From the NCBI RefSeq assembly GCF_963855985.1, contig NC_087106.1, positions 2,215,001 to 2,279,000 of the forward strand: a stretch of 64,000 nt of DNA, written 5' to 3'. How positions within the stretch are numbered: the first letter of the stretch is position 1; each line of letters starts with the position of its first letter. Shown here piece after piece: positions 43,570 to 54,650 of this stretch. The DNA comes from Ostrinia nubilalis (Eukaryota; Arthropoda; Insecta; Lepidoptera; Crambidae). Made by a program: the position numbers and the translations under genes. The notes beneath the pieces are model-generated. The model ran no database searches. It was given only the letters and a program-made list of their open reading frames with translations, and was not told where the DNA came from.

Positions 43570-43789
43570 TCTAAAATATAACTCAAAGGTGACTGACTGA
43601 CTGACTGACTGACTGACTGATATAGTGATCTATCAATGCACAGCCCAAACCACTGGACGGATCGGGCTGAAATTTGGCATGTATGTAGAAGTTATGACGT
43701 AGGCAGACGCTAAGAAAGGATTTTACGAAACTCCACCCCTAAGAGGGTAAAACGGGATCCACGCGTACGAAGTCGCGGGCGACCGCTAG
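43570..43789 (+). mobile_element. non-autonomous Helitron, GATCCACGCGTACGAAG subfamily
   Basis: Full-length copy: ACTCAAAGGTGACTGACTGA with a GACT repeat, CCACTGGACGGATCGGGCTG, and the 3' end GCGGGCGACCGCTAG. Confidence 0.9.
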
Positions 43790-44177
43790 TAATAACATAA
43801 ATAACTTATTGATAAGTAGGTAGTTGAAGTTAAAACCTACATTGTTTAACCGGCCACTCCTTACTTGCTATCTGTATCTGCACCGTTAGTCTGGGAATAC
43901 TTGCATTTTGCAATAACCACTCCTGTCAGTAAGCAGCCGTTATCAAACATGTTATCAATATTATCGGACGTTATCGTATCGTTTCAACGGATGGCACTGT
44001 TGTACTCGGCTAAAATGTTTAAGGTACGTCAGAATATATTTATGTTATGAATTGTAGCATTTTCTAGAATCAAATGAAAGAAATCTGGTGTTCTGTTAAA
44101 TAGGTACCATACAATTTTTAGTTAATTTTCTTTTGAACTCACAATAGTTATCAATTAGTTACCAATCCCCTAACTAA

Positions 44178-44292
44178 GGCTGGGTTGCACTATCTTACTT
44201 TGACTTTCAACGTCAAAAATCTGTCAAATTCCATACAAAAAGCGCCTGTTATCGTTATAGCTACGGTTAAAGTTAAGTGGTGCAACTCAGCC
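44178..44292. mobile_element. Harbinger-type MITE (GGCTGAGTTGCACCA family), copy 4
   Basis: The ends GGCTGGGTTGCAC and GTGCAACTCAGCC are flanked by TAA on both sides. Confidence 0.9.
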
Positions 44293-44577
44293 TAAATAAT
44301 ATAGAGCGAGATCGGATAACGTACAAACAAACATAATAAATACATTAATACTATACTTACTACAAGTCAAAGGTCAGTGGCTCAGTGCTCGTGTTCATCG
44401 AAACAACATTGATTTGTCGCCATCGGAATTCGAACCCGTACCCGATACCCTTGTAGTCAGCCACCACAAGGCTCTCAAATAACTAGCGCAATAAACAATG
44501 CACAGAATGTAAACAGAATCTTAATTGCTTCAATAACTGCTTTTTTAATTACGATAAGTAATTAAACGGAAGATGTA

Positions 44578-44730
44578 GGGCAGGCCTCCCACTAGGTGAA
44601 CTGACGATCTGGTGTTGATCTCAAAGTACCTGGATTGCTCGTATACTAGTCGTTATGGAAATCATTGGGGAAGGCCTTTGTCCAGCAGTGCCCGTCGTTT
44701 GGCTGAAACAATGAATGATGAAGTAATCAG
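44578..44730 (+). mobile_element. RTE-type 3' end, family B (degraded)
   Basis: GGGCAGGCCTCCCACTAGGT, GACGATCTGGTG and GGCCTTTGTCCAGCAGTG. Confidence 0.8.
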
Positions 44731-44825
44731 TGATTCGTCCAGCACTTCTGTTACAAGAAAGACCCTGCTGGGCAAGTAAGTGGTCATCCGCTTTGCAATG
44801 GAGGGAAGTCAAACCTTAACTTTGA

Positions 44826-44978
44826 ACCATGTTCTTCTGATTAATTTCGTTGCGAGTCCAATGACTTTAACTTAACAAACTTGACCTTCACTGGTTGGGT
44901 TTTTATTGGCGGGCAAGCTAGAGATCCTGGCTACACAGGAGTTGCAGCGGTGAGAACGAGAGGTGGGAATAGTCCCGT
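44826..44978 (-). repeat. GCAACTCCTGTGTAGCC repeat, minus strand
   Basis: GATCCTGGCTACACAGGAGT and GAACGAGAGGTGGGAATAGT are preceded by TTCTTCTGATTAATTTCG, the reverse of the other copies. Confidence 0.7.
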
Positions 44979-45099
44979 AAGTTCCTAAGTGGTCAGCGCT
45001 CGTATTCCGACCATCCTCGAACCGAGCGGCCTGTTCTTTAGCGATGGGAAGCGTCCGGATGGAATGTCGCTTGTTCCTTGGGAGATGGGGAGGCCTTTA

Positions 45100-45217
45100 G
45101 ACTGGGTTGCACCATCTTATTTTAACTTTGACAAACGTCAAAATTCTGTCAAACTCCACACAAAAAGCACCGGTTATCGTCATAGTTACTGTTAAAATTA
45201 GGTGGTGCAACTCAGCC
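45100..45217. mobile_element. Harbinger-type MITE (GGCTGAGTTGCACCA family), copy 5
   Basis: The ends GACTGGGTTGCACCA and TGGTGCAACTCAGCC are flanked by TTA on both sides. Confidence 0.9.
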
Positions 45218-46380
45218 TTAGTGTGGGACACCACTTGCGTTGACGCGCCCTCCCATCTCCCTCCCAACTAGCACAAAATAGCTGTAAAATAGCTGATAAA
45301 TAGATTTTTCCGGTTCCTTAAGCTGGTTTAAGATGCTGTTTAAAGTGCTGGCTAAGCGCTTATGCAGCTGTTTTAAGTGTAAAAGAGGACCATATTAAAC
45401 AGCTTTATTCCTTAGAAAGGCTGGTTAAAGTATTTATGAGAGTTGATTATTAGCTGTACTAAGGCTGGTTAATGGGTTATTATTAAGCTAAACGTTACGC
45501 TTGTGCCGCTGTACATCTCCTATACTGGTTTTAGTTTGATATCTTACTTAAATTAATCTATTCATACGTATAAAGAATAACAGTTTTAAAAAAAGCAATA
45601 CTTGTATTGACAAATAAATACATGTGACATGTGTAATAAAAACTCGTGAAGTTTTATAAATATTGGTAAGTATTTTGTGTTTGTTCATCTGCATTAAGCA
45701 GTGAACTAGTGCGAGGGTCAATTTATTGTGAAATTATATATGTATTATAGTTAAAATTTCTTCGCGCTCTTAAATAGAGTTGTTTTGGGGAAAAAAATAT
45801 TTACTTATTAAATAAGTAATTATAGGTTATACTATGTTTGCGATTATTTACCCAAAATTTGGGTTTTTCGTAAGTATAAGTTACATAAAATAGCTAACAG
45901 GAAAGTTTTTAGTCATTTTCAAAGCTGTTCTTGTACATAATTTTCGTAAAAATAGGAATTGTGAATCCATGTGAAGTAAAAAAATGGCGTAAAATTTTAG
46001 ACAGCCTTAATACTTAAAAACAGGGCTTTTAAAGCCACAAGCTTGTCAAAAATCTTAAACAATATTTCATAAGGGCAATGTGTGGTGTATGTTTAGAAGA
46101 GAGATTTTAGTAAGGTTTTGGCTGTATGAAGATCTTTCAAGATTACATTTTAAGCCTAATAGTGCAGCGTTTTAGGGTACAATACATAAAATAGAAAAAC
46201 GCTACATAGGTCCATGTTGCAACAGTTATTAGGTATATTTAGGGTGAACCACGATCGAAAACTGAGTTGCAAACATTTACTTACGTAGGATCACACACAA
46301 TCACACAACCGAGTGTAATCATAATACAATGCAATACGAAAATAATACATGTATAGGTACTTAGATCCTACTTCCTACTA

Positions 46381-46556
46381 ATCCTACTAATATTATAAAT
46401 GCGAAAGTTTGGATGTCTAAATGGTTGTATTTTTGTTACTCTTTCCCGCAAAAACTACTGAACGAATTTTGATGAAACTTTTTAGTATTATTTTTTAACC
46501 CAGAATAACGTATGTATAGGCTATAATTTATGACGATATGTGACAAACTAAATTTA
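46381..46556 (+). mobile_element. Helitron fragment (Lep1-like), 3' end missing
   Basis: CTACTAATATTATAAATGCG, GCAAAAACTACTGAACGAAT and TATAATTTATGACGATATGT are present; the CTAG end is absent. Confidence 0.8.
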
Positions 46557-46575
46557 AATCTGATCTCATTACAGG

Positions 46576-46695
46576 TTGTACGCGAACAAAATGAAAATTC
46601 TGCTAATTTATCAAGAGATGAAAATGTTTTAGAAAGCGTTGAAAATACTGCAAACTTGCCTCGTAGTGAAAATGAAAATGCTAAGAATAAAATAT
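46576..46695 (+). pseudogene. terminal-exon-like ORF inside the 5.3-kb element
   Basis: After TCATTACAG, an open frame reads VVREQNENSANLSRDENVLE and continues, Asn/Glu-rich, to TAG. It may be the last exon of a former element-encoded protein; no family recognised. Confidence 0.25.
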
Positions 46696-46781
46696 AGGAT
46701 GCGATTTTATTTATTAATATGTCATGACAATGTAGCTTTCCTTTCATTTACATTTTTATTGATGATAATATTGATCAAGTC

Positions 46782-46908
46782 TTTTCTCATCGGAATGATA
46801 ACAAATAATTTTGAGTAGTTACTCAAAATCGGAATGACAACAAATAATTTTGAGTAGGTAGTTACTTAAAATTATTTGTTGTCATTCCGATGAGAAAAGA
46901 ATAACACG
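46782..46908. repeat. imperfect hairpin with a duplicated stem segment
   Basis: TCTTTTCTCATCGGAATGA and AACAAATAATTTTGAGTA are repeated inverted at 46866-46908. GGAATGACAACAAATAATTT also occurs a second time in the loop. Confidence 0.85.
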
Positions 46909-48695
46909 TAATCTCGGGACTAATTTTGTTATTATTACAAATAAAGATTTTACCCACCAGCAGGTGGGTTAAAATAGCTACATTTTTAATTACTACGAGT
47001 ATTATGAATCCGAAATTTAAAATTTATTGTCTGTCTTATTTTTAAATATTGAAAGTAGGTAAGAATAGCGTATGTAACAATTTCAAGGCCCCTATACCTA
47101 AAACAATGATAAACAGTATTAGAAAATACTTACTTAGAAGTAAAAATAAACTTAGATAAAACTTAAGTGTTTTTTTCTTACATGAACACCCATTTGAATT
47201 TTAGTTTTTCTATACATATGTTGTACCTAATCTCTATAACGTGTGCAACAGAGGCAATAAATAAAGTCGAGACTTATATTCAGAGCAAACTAGTTTCAAC
47301 TTTACATCTTGAGGACCAAAGATTATTTCAGTACCTACGAATGCTAGGCAGATAAGTCTTGAATATATTTAATCTAGATGATTTTACAGGATATATGAAC
47401 ATTAGGGTGGAGCGTCATTGTATGGTTAAAAAAAAAAGTTACGTAAACGAACTTGAATACCTGCTAAAAGTTGCATGAGAGCAAGATAATAACAAGGATA
47501 TTTTTATTTTATTTTTAAAATGTATTTTTTAGCCCTCTACCGTCGTTTTAATTTAATTATTTTTTATTGTATGGCAATTTTCTAAAATCTGCCTATTATT
47601 AAACAGAACAATGAAAATAGAATTAATTTAAATGTGTTTTGTAAATAAAAAATAAATTTTGTGAATTAAAAAGTTTTATTCGAAAAAACACTATTAGAAA
47701 TAATTAAAAAAATATGGAAAAATCACAAAATTTAGATTTTTCTTAATTTTTATTTAGAACATTGCAATTCAATTGGTATTGAAAGATGCCATTATATTGC
47801 TAGTTCAGTTGTTTCCAAATCCATCTTTTGCTTTAGAAACATTCACTATTTTAAAATTAATTCATATCAATGAAAGGTTAACTTCCGATTTTTGAATGCT
47901 CTAATACTCCTGGTACTTTGTTGTCTTTTCTTGTTACCATTATTTGTCTCAAGCTCTCTGATATACATTATTGTTTTTCATAGTACATCAAAGCCAACAA
48001 AGGATGCTTAGGGTGTGCAAAAAACGTGACTCTTTGAATAACTCGTTTAATTAATTTAAGTAATTTTCTTAACATTTGATTACAAAGACTTTAATAATGT
48101 AATCAATTTCAGTCTTGCTTTGCTTGATCTGATTTAAACTTCCTGTTGCTATTTTTCTAAATTTTTCTGATCTAGTGAAAATGCTCTTTCTAATAATGTT
48201 ATTTCTCATCTTTTGGACAATTACAAGTGCTCAAATTACTAGATTTATAAGAAAACTATCTAATAGTTCTTGTATGCATTTTTTACATTGCTGTAATTTA
48301 GCGTTGAAGTTATCTGATTGTTTTGGTTATGGAAAGCGAATGAAATGTGAATTCGTTGTATCGTAACATAACAACAGGCTAAGAAGTTTTCCTATTAGTT
48401 TCGACCAAAATTTGAGAAATACAACGGGCTGTTTACCTTTTTTTATTATTTCCGATTAGCGACTCGCCCCTGCTTCGCATAGGTAGGTACAACGTAATGT
48501 ATTATACTTAAAAATCTTCCTCTTGAATCACTCTATCTAATTTAAAAAAAAACAGGTGTGAGTGGTAACACTGATTAAGGTACAAAACAAATAAGGAAAT
48601 CCTAAAATAGGTCCCTACGAGTGATAAATTTCGATTTTATTTTGACTTTGGATGAATAAAATTAGACAACGCAATTACGAACTATCTACTTGATT

Positions 48696-48832
48696 CATAG
48701 TTATTAAATTTTTAGCGTTTAGAGTCGCATCTCAAACTAATTTGAAAATTATAAATAACTTGAAAAAAATTATTTATAATTTTCAAATTAGTTTGAGATG
48801 CGACTCTAAACGCTAAAAATTTAATAACTATG
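48696..48832. repeat. perfect 63-bp inverted repeat (hairpin)
   Basis: Arms 48696-48758 and 48770-48832 are exact complements; the loop is CTTGAAAAAAA. Confidence 0.97.
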
Positions 48833-49077
48833 TAAAAGAGCTGTTTCATCTTAACTGACAGTTAAATATTTGCAACAATATTTCTGTTAGATGTAGGGTA
48901 GGTATACTTAACATTGATGAAACAAACGCTGGCTGTAACAGCGTATTACACTTGAAAATTTCGACGGGTTCATCCAGTGTCTAAGTAGCTCAGTTGGAAG
49001 AGCAGTCGCCCGGCAAGCGGAAGGTCGTGGGTTCAATTCCCGCCTTAGGCAGTTCGATTTTTTCAAGTTATTTATAA
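48700..49077 (+). mobile_element. hairpin-tRNA retroposon, long copy, 13-bp target duplication
   Basis: Bounded by TACTTGATTCATA at 48687-48699 and 49078-49090. The left part is a long perfect hairpin, 146 bases of unique sequence follow, then a full tRNA-like cloverleaf, then a T-run and TTCAAGTTATTTATAAT. Confidence 0.88.
48979..49051 (+). tRNA. tRNA-Ala(GGC)-like sequence, probably a retroposon part rather than a working tRNA
   Basis: The 73 bases fold as a complete cloverleaf. The acceptor GTCTAAG/CTTAGGC is fully paired, with one G-T. The D-stem GCTC/GAGC has GG in its loop. The anticodon loop CCGGCAA has GGC at 49012-49014. The T-stem GTGGG/CCCGC has loop TTCAATT. The A-box TAGCTCAGTTGG and B-box GGTTCAATTCC are good, and TTTTTT follows at 49060. 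Against function: base 33 is C rather than T, one anticodon-stem pair is G-A, and the sequence lies inside a mobile element. Confidence 0.55.
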
Positions 49078-49644
49078 TACTTGATTCATATCAGTCAACT
49101 AAAGATAAAGACATAAGACAAAGATAGAAAGAAGAAAATAGGTAACTGGACTAATTCTGATGTCAACAGTTCAAGTTGCAAAGTTACGCGCTGACTGTGA
49201 GTTTTGCTTATAATCGGCGCTTTTAATAATGTATTGTTTTAAGTTTATGACAAGCTTATAATGATTTACAAATATTTTTTACGATGTATATTATATTTAA
49301 AGTACAAAAATATATTATTTATCAAATAAAACCTATTCTAAGGTAATTTATGATTTTTGCAATAAAGTCCTATTTTTTCATTTTTATGAAATATTCAAAA
49401 GCCAGTAGAGGGCTAAAAAATGGTCGCAATATTTTTTTATTTATTTTTCTCGTAACCGTTGCAACAAGATGCAACTTCTAAGAGGTATTCACAAACGCAA
49501 ATGTAAAAAAAAATTTTTCGCTCCACCCTAATGAACATATCCGTCAAGCCAGTAATTTTATACCCATGAATATGAATAGCACTGTTTGATGTAATAGATA
49601 TGTTTTTTATTTCAATTACATGGTAATTTTTTGGAAGAAAGTAT

Positions 49645-49965
49645 TTATTTATCTTGCGGTTTAGTCGACAGTATAAATGTAATAAACTGTATAGCTAGAA
49701 AGAGCAAACTCAGTTTCGCTTGAACTTTCCGAATCGGACTGGTGTTGTTGAAAATTATTATCAGATTGAGTGATTTTAAGTATACGGAACCCTCCACATT
49801 TAACGTCAACGCTTGACCAGATTCCGGTTTGTCTAAATCGGTTTGTTCATTTCGTTTGTTCGATTCTTCCTCGTTAATTATCTGGCTTGTGATGGCTAAA
49901 TATTCTTTTAATACTTTTTTCTTAATTGCACCACTTCTTTTTCTGTATTTCCATGATTTACGATC
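49645..49965 (-). pseudogene. N-terminal ORF of unknown type in the 5.3-kb element
   Basis: On the minus strand an ATG near 49965 opens MDRKSWKYRKRSGAIKKKVL, then EEESNKRNEQTDLDKPESG. The basic start resembles nuclear or element-encoded proteins, but no family can be named. The later part may be intron read-through. Confidence 0.3.
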
Positions 49966-50534
49966 CATGATTATGAACACTAACAGACCAGTCGCGAAAC
50001 CCGTAAGCGTATTCTGTATAAGGATTTACAATTAGCCGTAGTACAGCCTTGATATTAATAACGCTCTTCGTTGTCTTACTTTTGTAGGCAAAAGCTGTTA
50101 TAAAGTTTTGATCTAGAGTCTTATAAAACTGTACTTATTAAGGTTTTAAAATATTCCACTAAACAGATTATTATTTGTTAACAATCTTGACAATCTTTTA
50201 TCAAGCTTAAAGTTTTAAAACGAACACGATCAATTCTCTTTTACATCTTCAGCCTTATTTTAATACACTATAAGACCACAACACTTGAGAAAAGTTAGTA
50301 GCTGTAAAAAATACAGCTTTAATCTGTAAATTTGATTTCCCTAAAACTTTTATAGGGTTCATAACTCGATATCATTTATGTAAAGACTGTAGTACAGCTA
50401 AAGGCCTTTATAAATCTAATAAATTCTGTAAACCAGCTAGAACACTACGCAAAATCAATTATAAAACCTTAATTGAACTATAGGCGGCAATTTGACTTAT
50501 ATCATCCCATTAACCTGCTAATGTGCTAGTTGGG

Positions 50535-51070
50535 CTTCTACCGGCGTCAAGGGTTCGGCTGCTGCTTCTGTAGGACCTCAAGCGGCGCAAATATGAAAAT
50601 CTCAATGAGACGATTAATTAAACAGTTAAAATATTTTTAATTGATCTTCAGCTGTCTTGAAGTGGTAGCTACTTAACCGGATAAAAACGGTAGACCGGCA
50701 CTAATTATCTGTGTAAACCGTTAATGATGAAGAAGCAAAAACTTATGCCAAAGGAATCCGGGATTAAATCGGCTGAATGAATTGAATGAGGTAACGAAAC
50801 GAATAATTAGTTTTTTTGAATATTGTTAACTGCTAATCATAATTGGTGCTTTGTAATGTACTTTATTTAGGTCACACGCAGCACAGCACTTATGTCTTTT
50901 TGTAAATTGTAATCTCATTAAAGTATTAATTAACATAAAGTAGGTACCTACAGTTTAAAACATTTAAGTGTTACAATAAGAAGATTATGTATCTAGAAGA
51001 CAAACTGATGTTGATTGAGGACTTAGTGTAGTTGTAAAACAACGTTTGTCAACGGATATTGTTTACTTTG
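50535..51070 (+). other. no recognisable feature
   Basis: AT-rich noncoding DNA. Confidence 0.45.
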
Positions 51071-51075
51071 CAATA

Positions 51076-51154
51076 AACTTCCACTTTGGGCCTGATCGTC
51101 ACTTACCATCAGGTGATATACAGGCCAAGAGCTCTTCGTTGTGGATAAAAAAAA
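51076..51154 (+). repeat. LINE 3' tail (CCATCAGGTGAGAT family)
   Basis: GGCCTGATCGTCACTTACCA, TCAGGTGATATACAGGCC and TTCGTTGTGGATAAAAAAAA. Confidence 0.8.
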
Positions 51155-51521
51155 AAGATCACATCACCACAGATGTAAATAATTCCGTGTATGGTAATGT
51201 CTGTTGACGTTTTTGTTTATAAAATTGTCAATTTCGTAGGTAGACTTAGCAGTGCGAGACGACAACTGTCAAATTGTATGCTCACCGACTGTCAGGGACT
51301 TAAGTCCTTGCTGTAATTATTTAACCTCAATTTCATATTGAACTTAAGATAATGATGTCAAGTGATACACTCCAGTGGAATTCCGATATTATCTGCAATA
51401 AGTGCCACAGTGGCAACTGTACTCATTTATTGAGTTCTCGTTGTTGACATCCTTGTTGATGAGACACATCAAACCTGACACTTGAAATCTTATGTAGTTG
51501 TAATAGAACAGCAATAAGTGT

Positions 51522-51724
51522 CGTCCACCCACAAGGTGGACCGACGACATCGCAAAGGTAGCAGGAAGGCGATGGACTCAGGCCGCTACCAGTCGGGCAA
51601 CCCCAGGTGCCACCTGCCTTGTTTTGCAGAAAAAAAACATGGATAGCATTGGGGAAGGTCTATATTATTCAGCAGTGGACGTCCTGTGGCAGAGATGACG
51701 ATGATGATGATGATGATGACGAAT
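51522..51724 (+). mobile_element. RTE-type 3' end, family A, with internal insertion
   Basis: CCCACAAGGTGGACCGACGA, GGCCGCTACCAGTCGGGCAA and CAGCAGTGGACGTCCTGTGG with an ATGATG tail. About 35 extra bases at 51601-51635 break the family sequence. Confidence 0.85.
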
Positions 51725-51766
51725 ACGTGTAAAACAGAGCATGTTTTTTTTTGTATTAGGCTTTTA

Positions 51767-51853
51767 AAGACGGGCAGCGCAGGATCGGTCTTTGTGGAAT
51801 TATTTGGGGGAGGCCTTTGTCCAGCAGTGGAAGTCGTTTGGTTAAAACAAACT
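51767..51853 (+). mobile_element. RTE-type 3' end, family B
   Basis: GACGGGCAGCGCAGGATCGG and GGAGGCCTTTGTCCAGCAGT. Confidence 0.85.
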
Positions 51854-51859
51854 CGCTTT

Positions 51860-52560
51860 TACACTTCCCATTCCCATCACTACTCCTTCAGGACAATAAA
51901 TAAGTAAATTCAATGAAATTCAGTCGCCATTTTCAATTGCCTGAAAAATCCGGCCTAAATTCGTTAGATGCTCACTTAACTTATAATTGAAATCAAGGTC
52001 TACTCCCAGTTCTGTTTAACTTAATAACTTAACTAGAAGATTCAAACTCGAAATAACTCATCCCGAGACTCGAATCTCAGTTTCCGTAACAGCTTCAGAA
52101 CTTTCAGTAAAATTCGCGTGAGTTGAGTCTGTACTGAGTGACAAATGACATTTAGAAGTTGAAATTTAATTAGTCTGGCACTTGACAGGGACTGTTAACG
52201 ACGATTCTAATTCAGTGAAGTGTCCAATCATATTTGCACGGAAAACGGAAAGTTTGGTTATTGGTTCTTTGTTATTTTCTGTATGTCCGCAGAATTGTAT
52301 AGAACAATATTTCACATACAACATGAGGTTTTCGGATCGATAGCTGTTAATTAATATTCAAACTTTCATAAAGTTCCAATTCCATAATAGTCTGTAGGTC
52401 GTTTTCAGGGCACTCTGTCGTCTATTTCATTTCCATAAAACACGTCGTTTATTTCAGAATAAAAACAATTAATATTATTCATAACAGTCTAAAAACATAT
52501 TAATCTTTTTTTATGACAAAACGTAGCCTGCGCTCGTATCTCCACTAGGTCCAAATTTTG
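51860..52560 (+). other. no recognisable feature
   Basis: Noncoding, AT-rich. Confidence 0.4.
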
Positions 52561-52569
52561 GTACACTTA

Positions 52570-52687
52570 GGCTTGGTTGCACCATCTTACTTTAACTTTG
52601 ACAAACGTCAAAAATCTGTCAAACTCCATACAAAAAACACCGGTCATTGTCATAGTTACGGTTAAAATAAGTTGGTGCAACTCAGCC
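52570..52687. mobile_element. Harbinger-type MITE (GGCTGAGTTGCACCA family), copy 6
   Basis: The ends GGCTTGGTTGCACCA and TTGGTGCAACTCAGCC are flanked by TTA on both sides. Confidence 0.9.
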
Positions 52688-53113
52688 TTAGAGATCGGCA
52701 GGTCAGATTTTGTCTAACCAAAATTCACTAAAATTAGTTCATCGGAGATCTATTTTCGCATTTATTATAATGTTACTTACTAAGCATATTTAAGTATATC
52801 ACGGCTATTGTACAGGCCATTTTACAATAATTGACACAGCATATCAACGTAATGGCGCGCAATGGTTTGGTTCGGTCACACATCAAACTGACACGAGACA
52901 AAGCATTGCTATTGTACTAATGATCTGCTTGCTAATTAATAAAGTAATTAAGTTGTTAATGTCGTGTTACTGTTATCTAATACAATCTACAATTTTGTGG
53001 TTTTGTTGACGAAAAAACGGGACATGACCTGATTTTTGTTATGTTTTTACTAATAGCATAAATGCGAAATTAATGTTTTTGGTAATTGTTAAGTTTTCAC
53101 ATCACGAAAATTC

Positions 53114-53176
53114 ATCGTCATCATCATCTCAGCCATAGGTTGTCCACTGCTGAACATAGGCCTCCCCCAATTTTTA
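53114..53176 (-). mobile_element. RTE-type 3' tail, family A
   Basis: TCATCATCATCTCAGCCATA and GTCCACTGCTGAACATAGGC. Confidence 0.8.
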
Positions 53177-53257
53177 TTGTAGTTCGGAATCGGATGTTCC
53201 ATGAATGCTAATACTTGTGAGTAGCATTATTATATTATATCATTGTCTTAATTATTT

Positions 53258-53670
53258 ACGGGTCGCTTACTATGGGCCTCATAAGAAGGCTCAAGGTCAC
53301 CCAAAGAGCGATGGAGCGTGCTATGCTCGGAGTTTCCCTGCGTGATCGAATCAGAAATGAGGAGATCCGTAGGAGAACCAGAGTGACTGACATAGCCCGC
53401 AGAATCGCTAAAATCAAGTGGCAGTGGGCAGGGCACATAGCTCGAAGAGCTGATGGCCGCTGGGGCAGGAAAGTTCTTGAGTGGCGATCACTAGCCGGAA
53501 GACGTAGCGTGGGCAGGCCTCCCACTAGGTGGACCGACGATCTGGTGAAGATCGCGGGAGGTGCCTGGATGAGAGCGGCGCAGGACCGGTCTTTGTGGAA
53601 ACCCTTGGGGGAGCCTTTGTCCAGCAGTGGACGTCTTTCGGCTGAAACGAACGAACGAATTATTTACGCA
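53258..53670 (+). pseudogene. C-terminal part of an RTE-type reverse transcriptase (family B)
   Basis: The frame starts near 53258 and is open to 53682. It reads GLIRRLKVTQRAMERAMLGV, RDRIRNEEIRRRTRVTDIAR, KWQWAGHIARRADGRWGRK, then RRSVGRPPTRWTDDLVKIAG and AAQDRSLWKPLG. This is the post-RT C-terminal segment common to RTE-type elements of insects. The 5' end is truncated and the 3' end is GGCTGAAACGAACGAACG. It explains why the shorter family B pieces carry GGTGGACCGACGATCTGG. Family A tails are a sister family ending in ATG triplets. Confidence 0.88.
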
Positions 53671-54084
53671 TTAAAAATATGACACACAGTTATCGCTGTA
53701 AAATAAACCTTCATTAAAAAGTAATAAGGTTTTGAATAGATCTCGTTTCTCACACCCACAGTTAAGACGTGTCTTTTGTGTCTTTTCAGCTGAAGAACCT
53801 ATGAGGACATACTGAGAGGCTCTTTGTTAACACGCAACCCATTTTAACGACGCGTGACCTCGACCTTTAACCTTTAAACCTTTACCTGGTAGTGGCAGAA
53901 TTGTTGCCACCATATTTTGAACCTTATTGAGAAAACATAAGGTACAAAACTAATAAAAAATATTTTTCTCTATACCAGTTAAAGGGTTAATTTGGAATAC
54001 CTAACCCTCTGTCAGGACCTGAAAATATTCAAGGGGTTTTAAGGTTAAGTAAGTCAAAAGGAATTGTCTGTTAGAGAACCCTTA

Positions 54085-54205
54085 TGCTAAGTTGCACCAC
54101 CTTACTTTAACTTTAACTTTAACAAACGTCAAAATCTGTCAAACTTCGTACAAAAAACACCGGTTATCGCTATAGTTGCAGTCAGTTTGGTGGTGCAACT
54201 CAGCC
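54085..54205. mobile_element. Harbinger-type MITE (GGCTGAGTTGCACCA family), copy 7
   Basis: The right end TGGTGCAACTCAGCC is intact; the left end TGCTAAGTTGCACCA is mutated. TTA flanks both sides. Confidence 0.85.
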
Positions 54206-54650
54206 TTACTTAGGGATATGTACTTCTTAGGTACCTAGGCCAGGCAAATACCAAAGCGGTCCCTTTAAACTCTAAAAAACATTCTACTTCATAAAAGTCC
54301 ATTTATTTACTTACATGCTTTATGTTTCTGACATTCGAAAGTTATGCGGAACTTCCGATTGACTAAGAATCGTGAAATAAAGTCGTAAAGTCTGTTTTAT
54401 TTTCTGCTAATAAGCTTTTAAAAAGCGCTTTTACAACTTTGGTATGAAACAAGGTTAAGATTAAATCAAAAAAATCCCATAAAATTGTATTTTAATTACA
54501 CACTTTTTACAAACTTACGTTTGTAGTAAGTTATTCAAATGAGAGACATTTATTTCCGCTGCAAAGTTAATTGTTTCGTGTTGACACAATTATTTTTAAA
54601 GGCAAGAGTGACGATACGAAAAACACAGGGCTGAGCCCTAATCGCCCTTA

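Larger units (their letters stand above)
47403..49530. mobile_element. hAT-type element, TAGGGTGGAGCG ends, 8-bp duplication
   Basis: TAGGGTGGAGCG and CGCTCCACCCTA are perfect 12-bp inverted ends, flanked by ATGAACAT at 47395-47402 and 49531-49538. TTTTTTAGCCCTCTAC and GTAGAGGGCTAAAAAA are inverted subterminal words. No transposase was recognised. Confidence 0.93.
45263..50534. mobile_element. 5.3-kb element with CCCAACTAGCAC ends and AGCTG-rich subterminal arrays
   Basis: CCCAACTAGCACA at the left and TGTGCTAGTTGGG at the right are inverted. Both ends are rich in AGCTGT/ACAGCT and AAGCTGGTTTAAG-like words (45280-45490 and 50090-50460). Two ORF remnants lie inside (46576-46695 plus strand, 49645-49965 minus strand). 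A Helitron fragment, a hAT element and a hairpin-tRNA element are nested within. No target duplication was found, so the borders are provisional. Confidence 0.6.

Noticed and set aside
53256..53525. Two minus-strand ORFs opposite the RTE C-terminal frame
   Set aside because: They are shadows of the plus-strand retrotransposon frame, which has family motifs.
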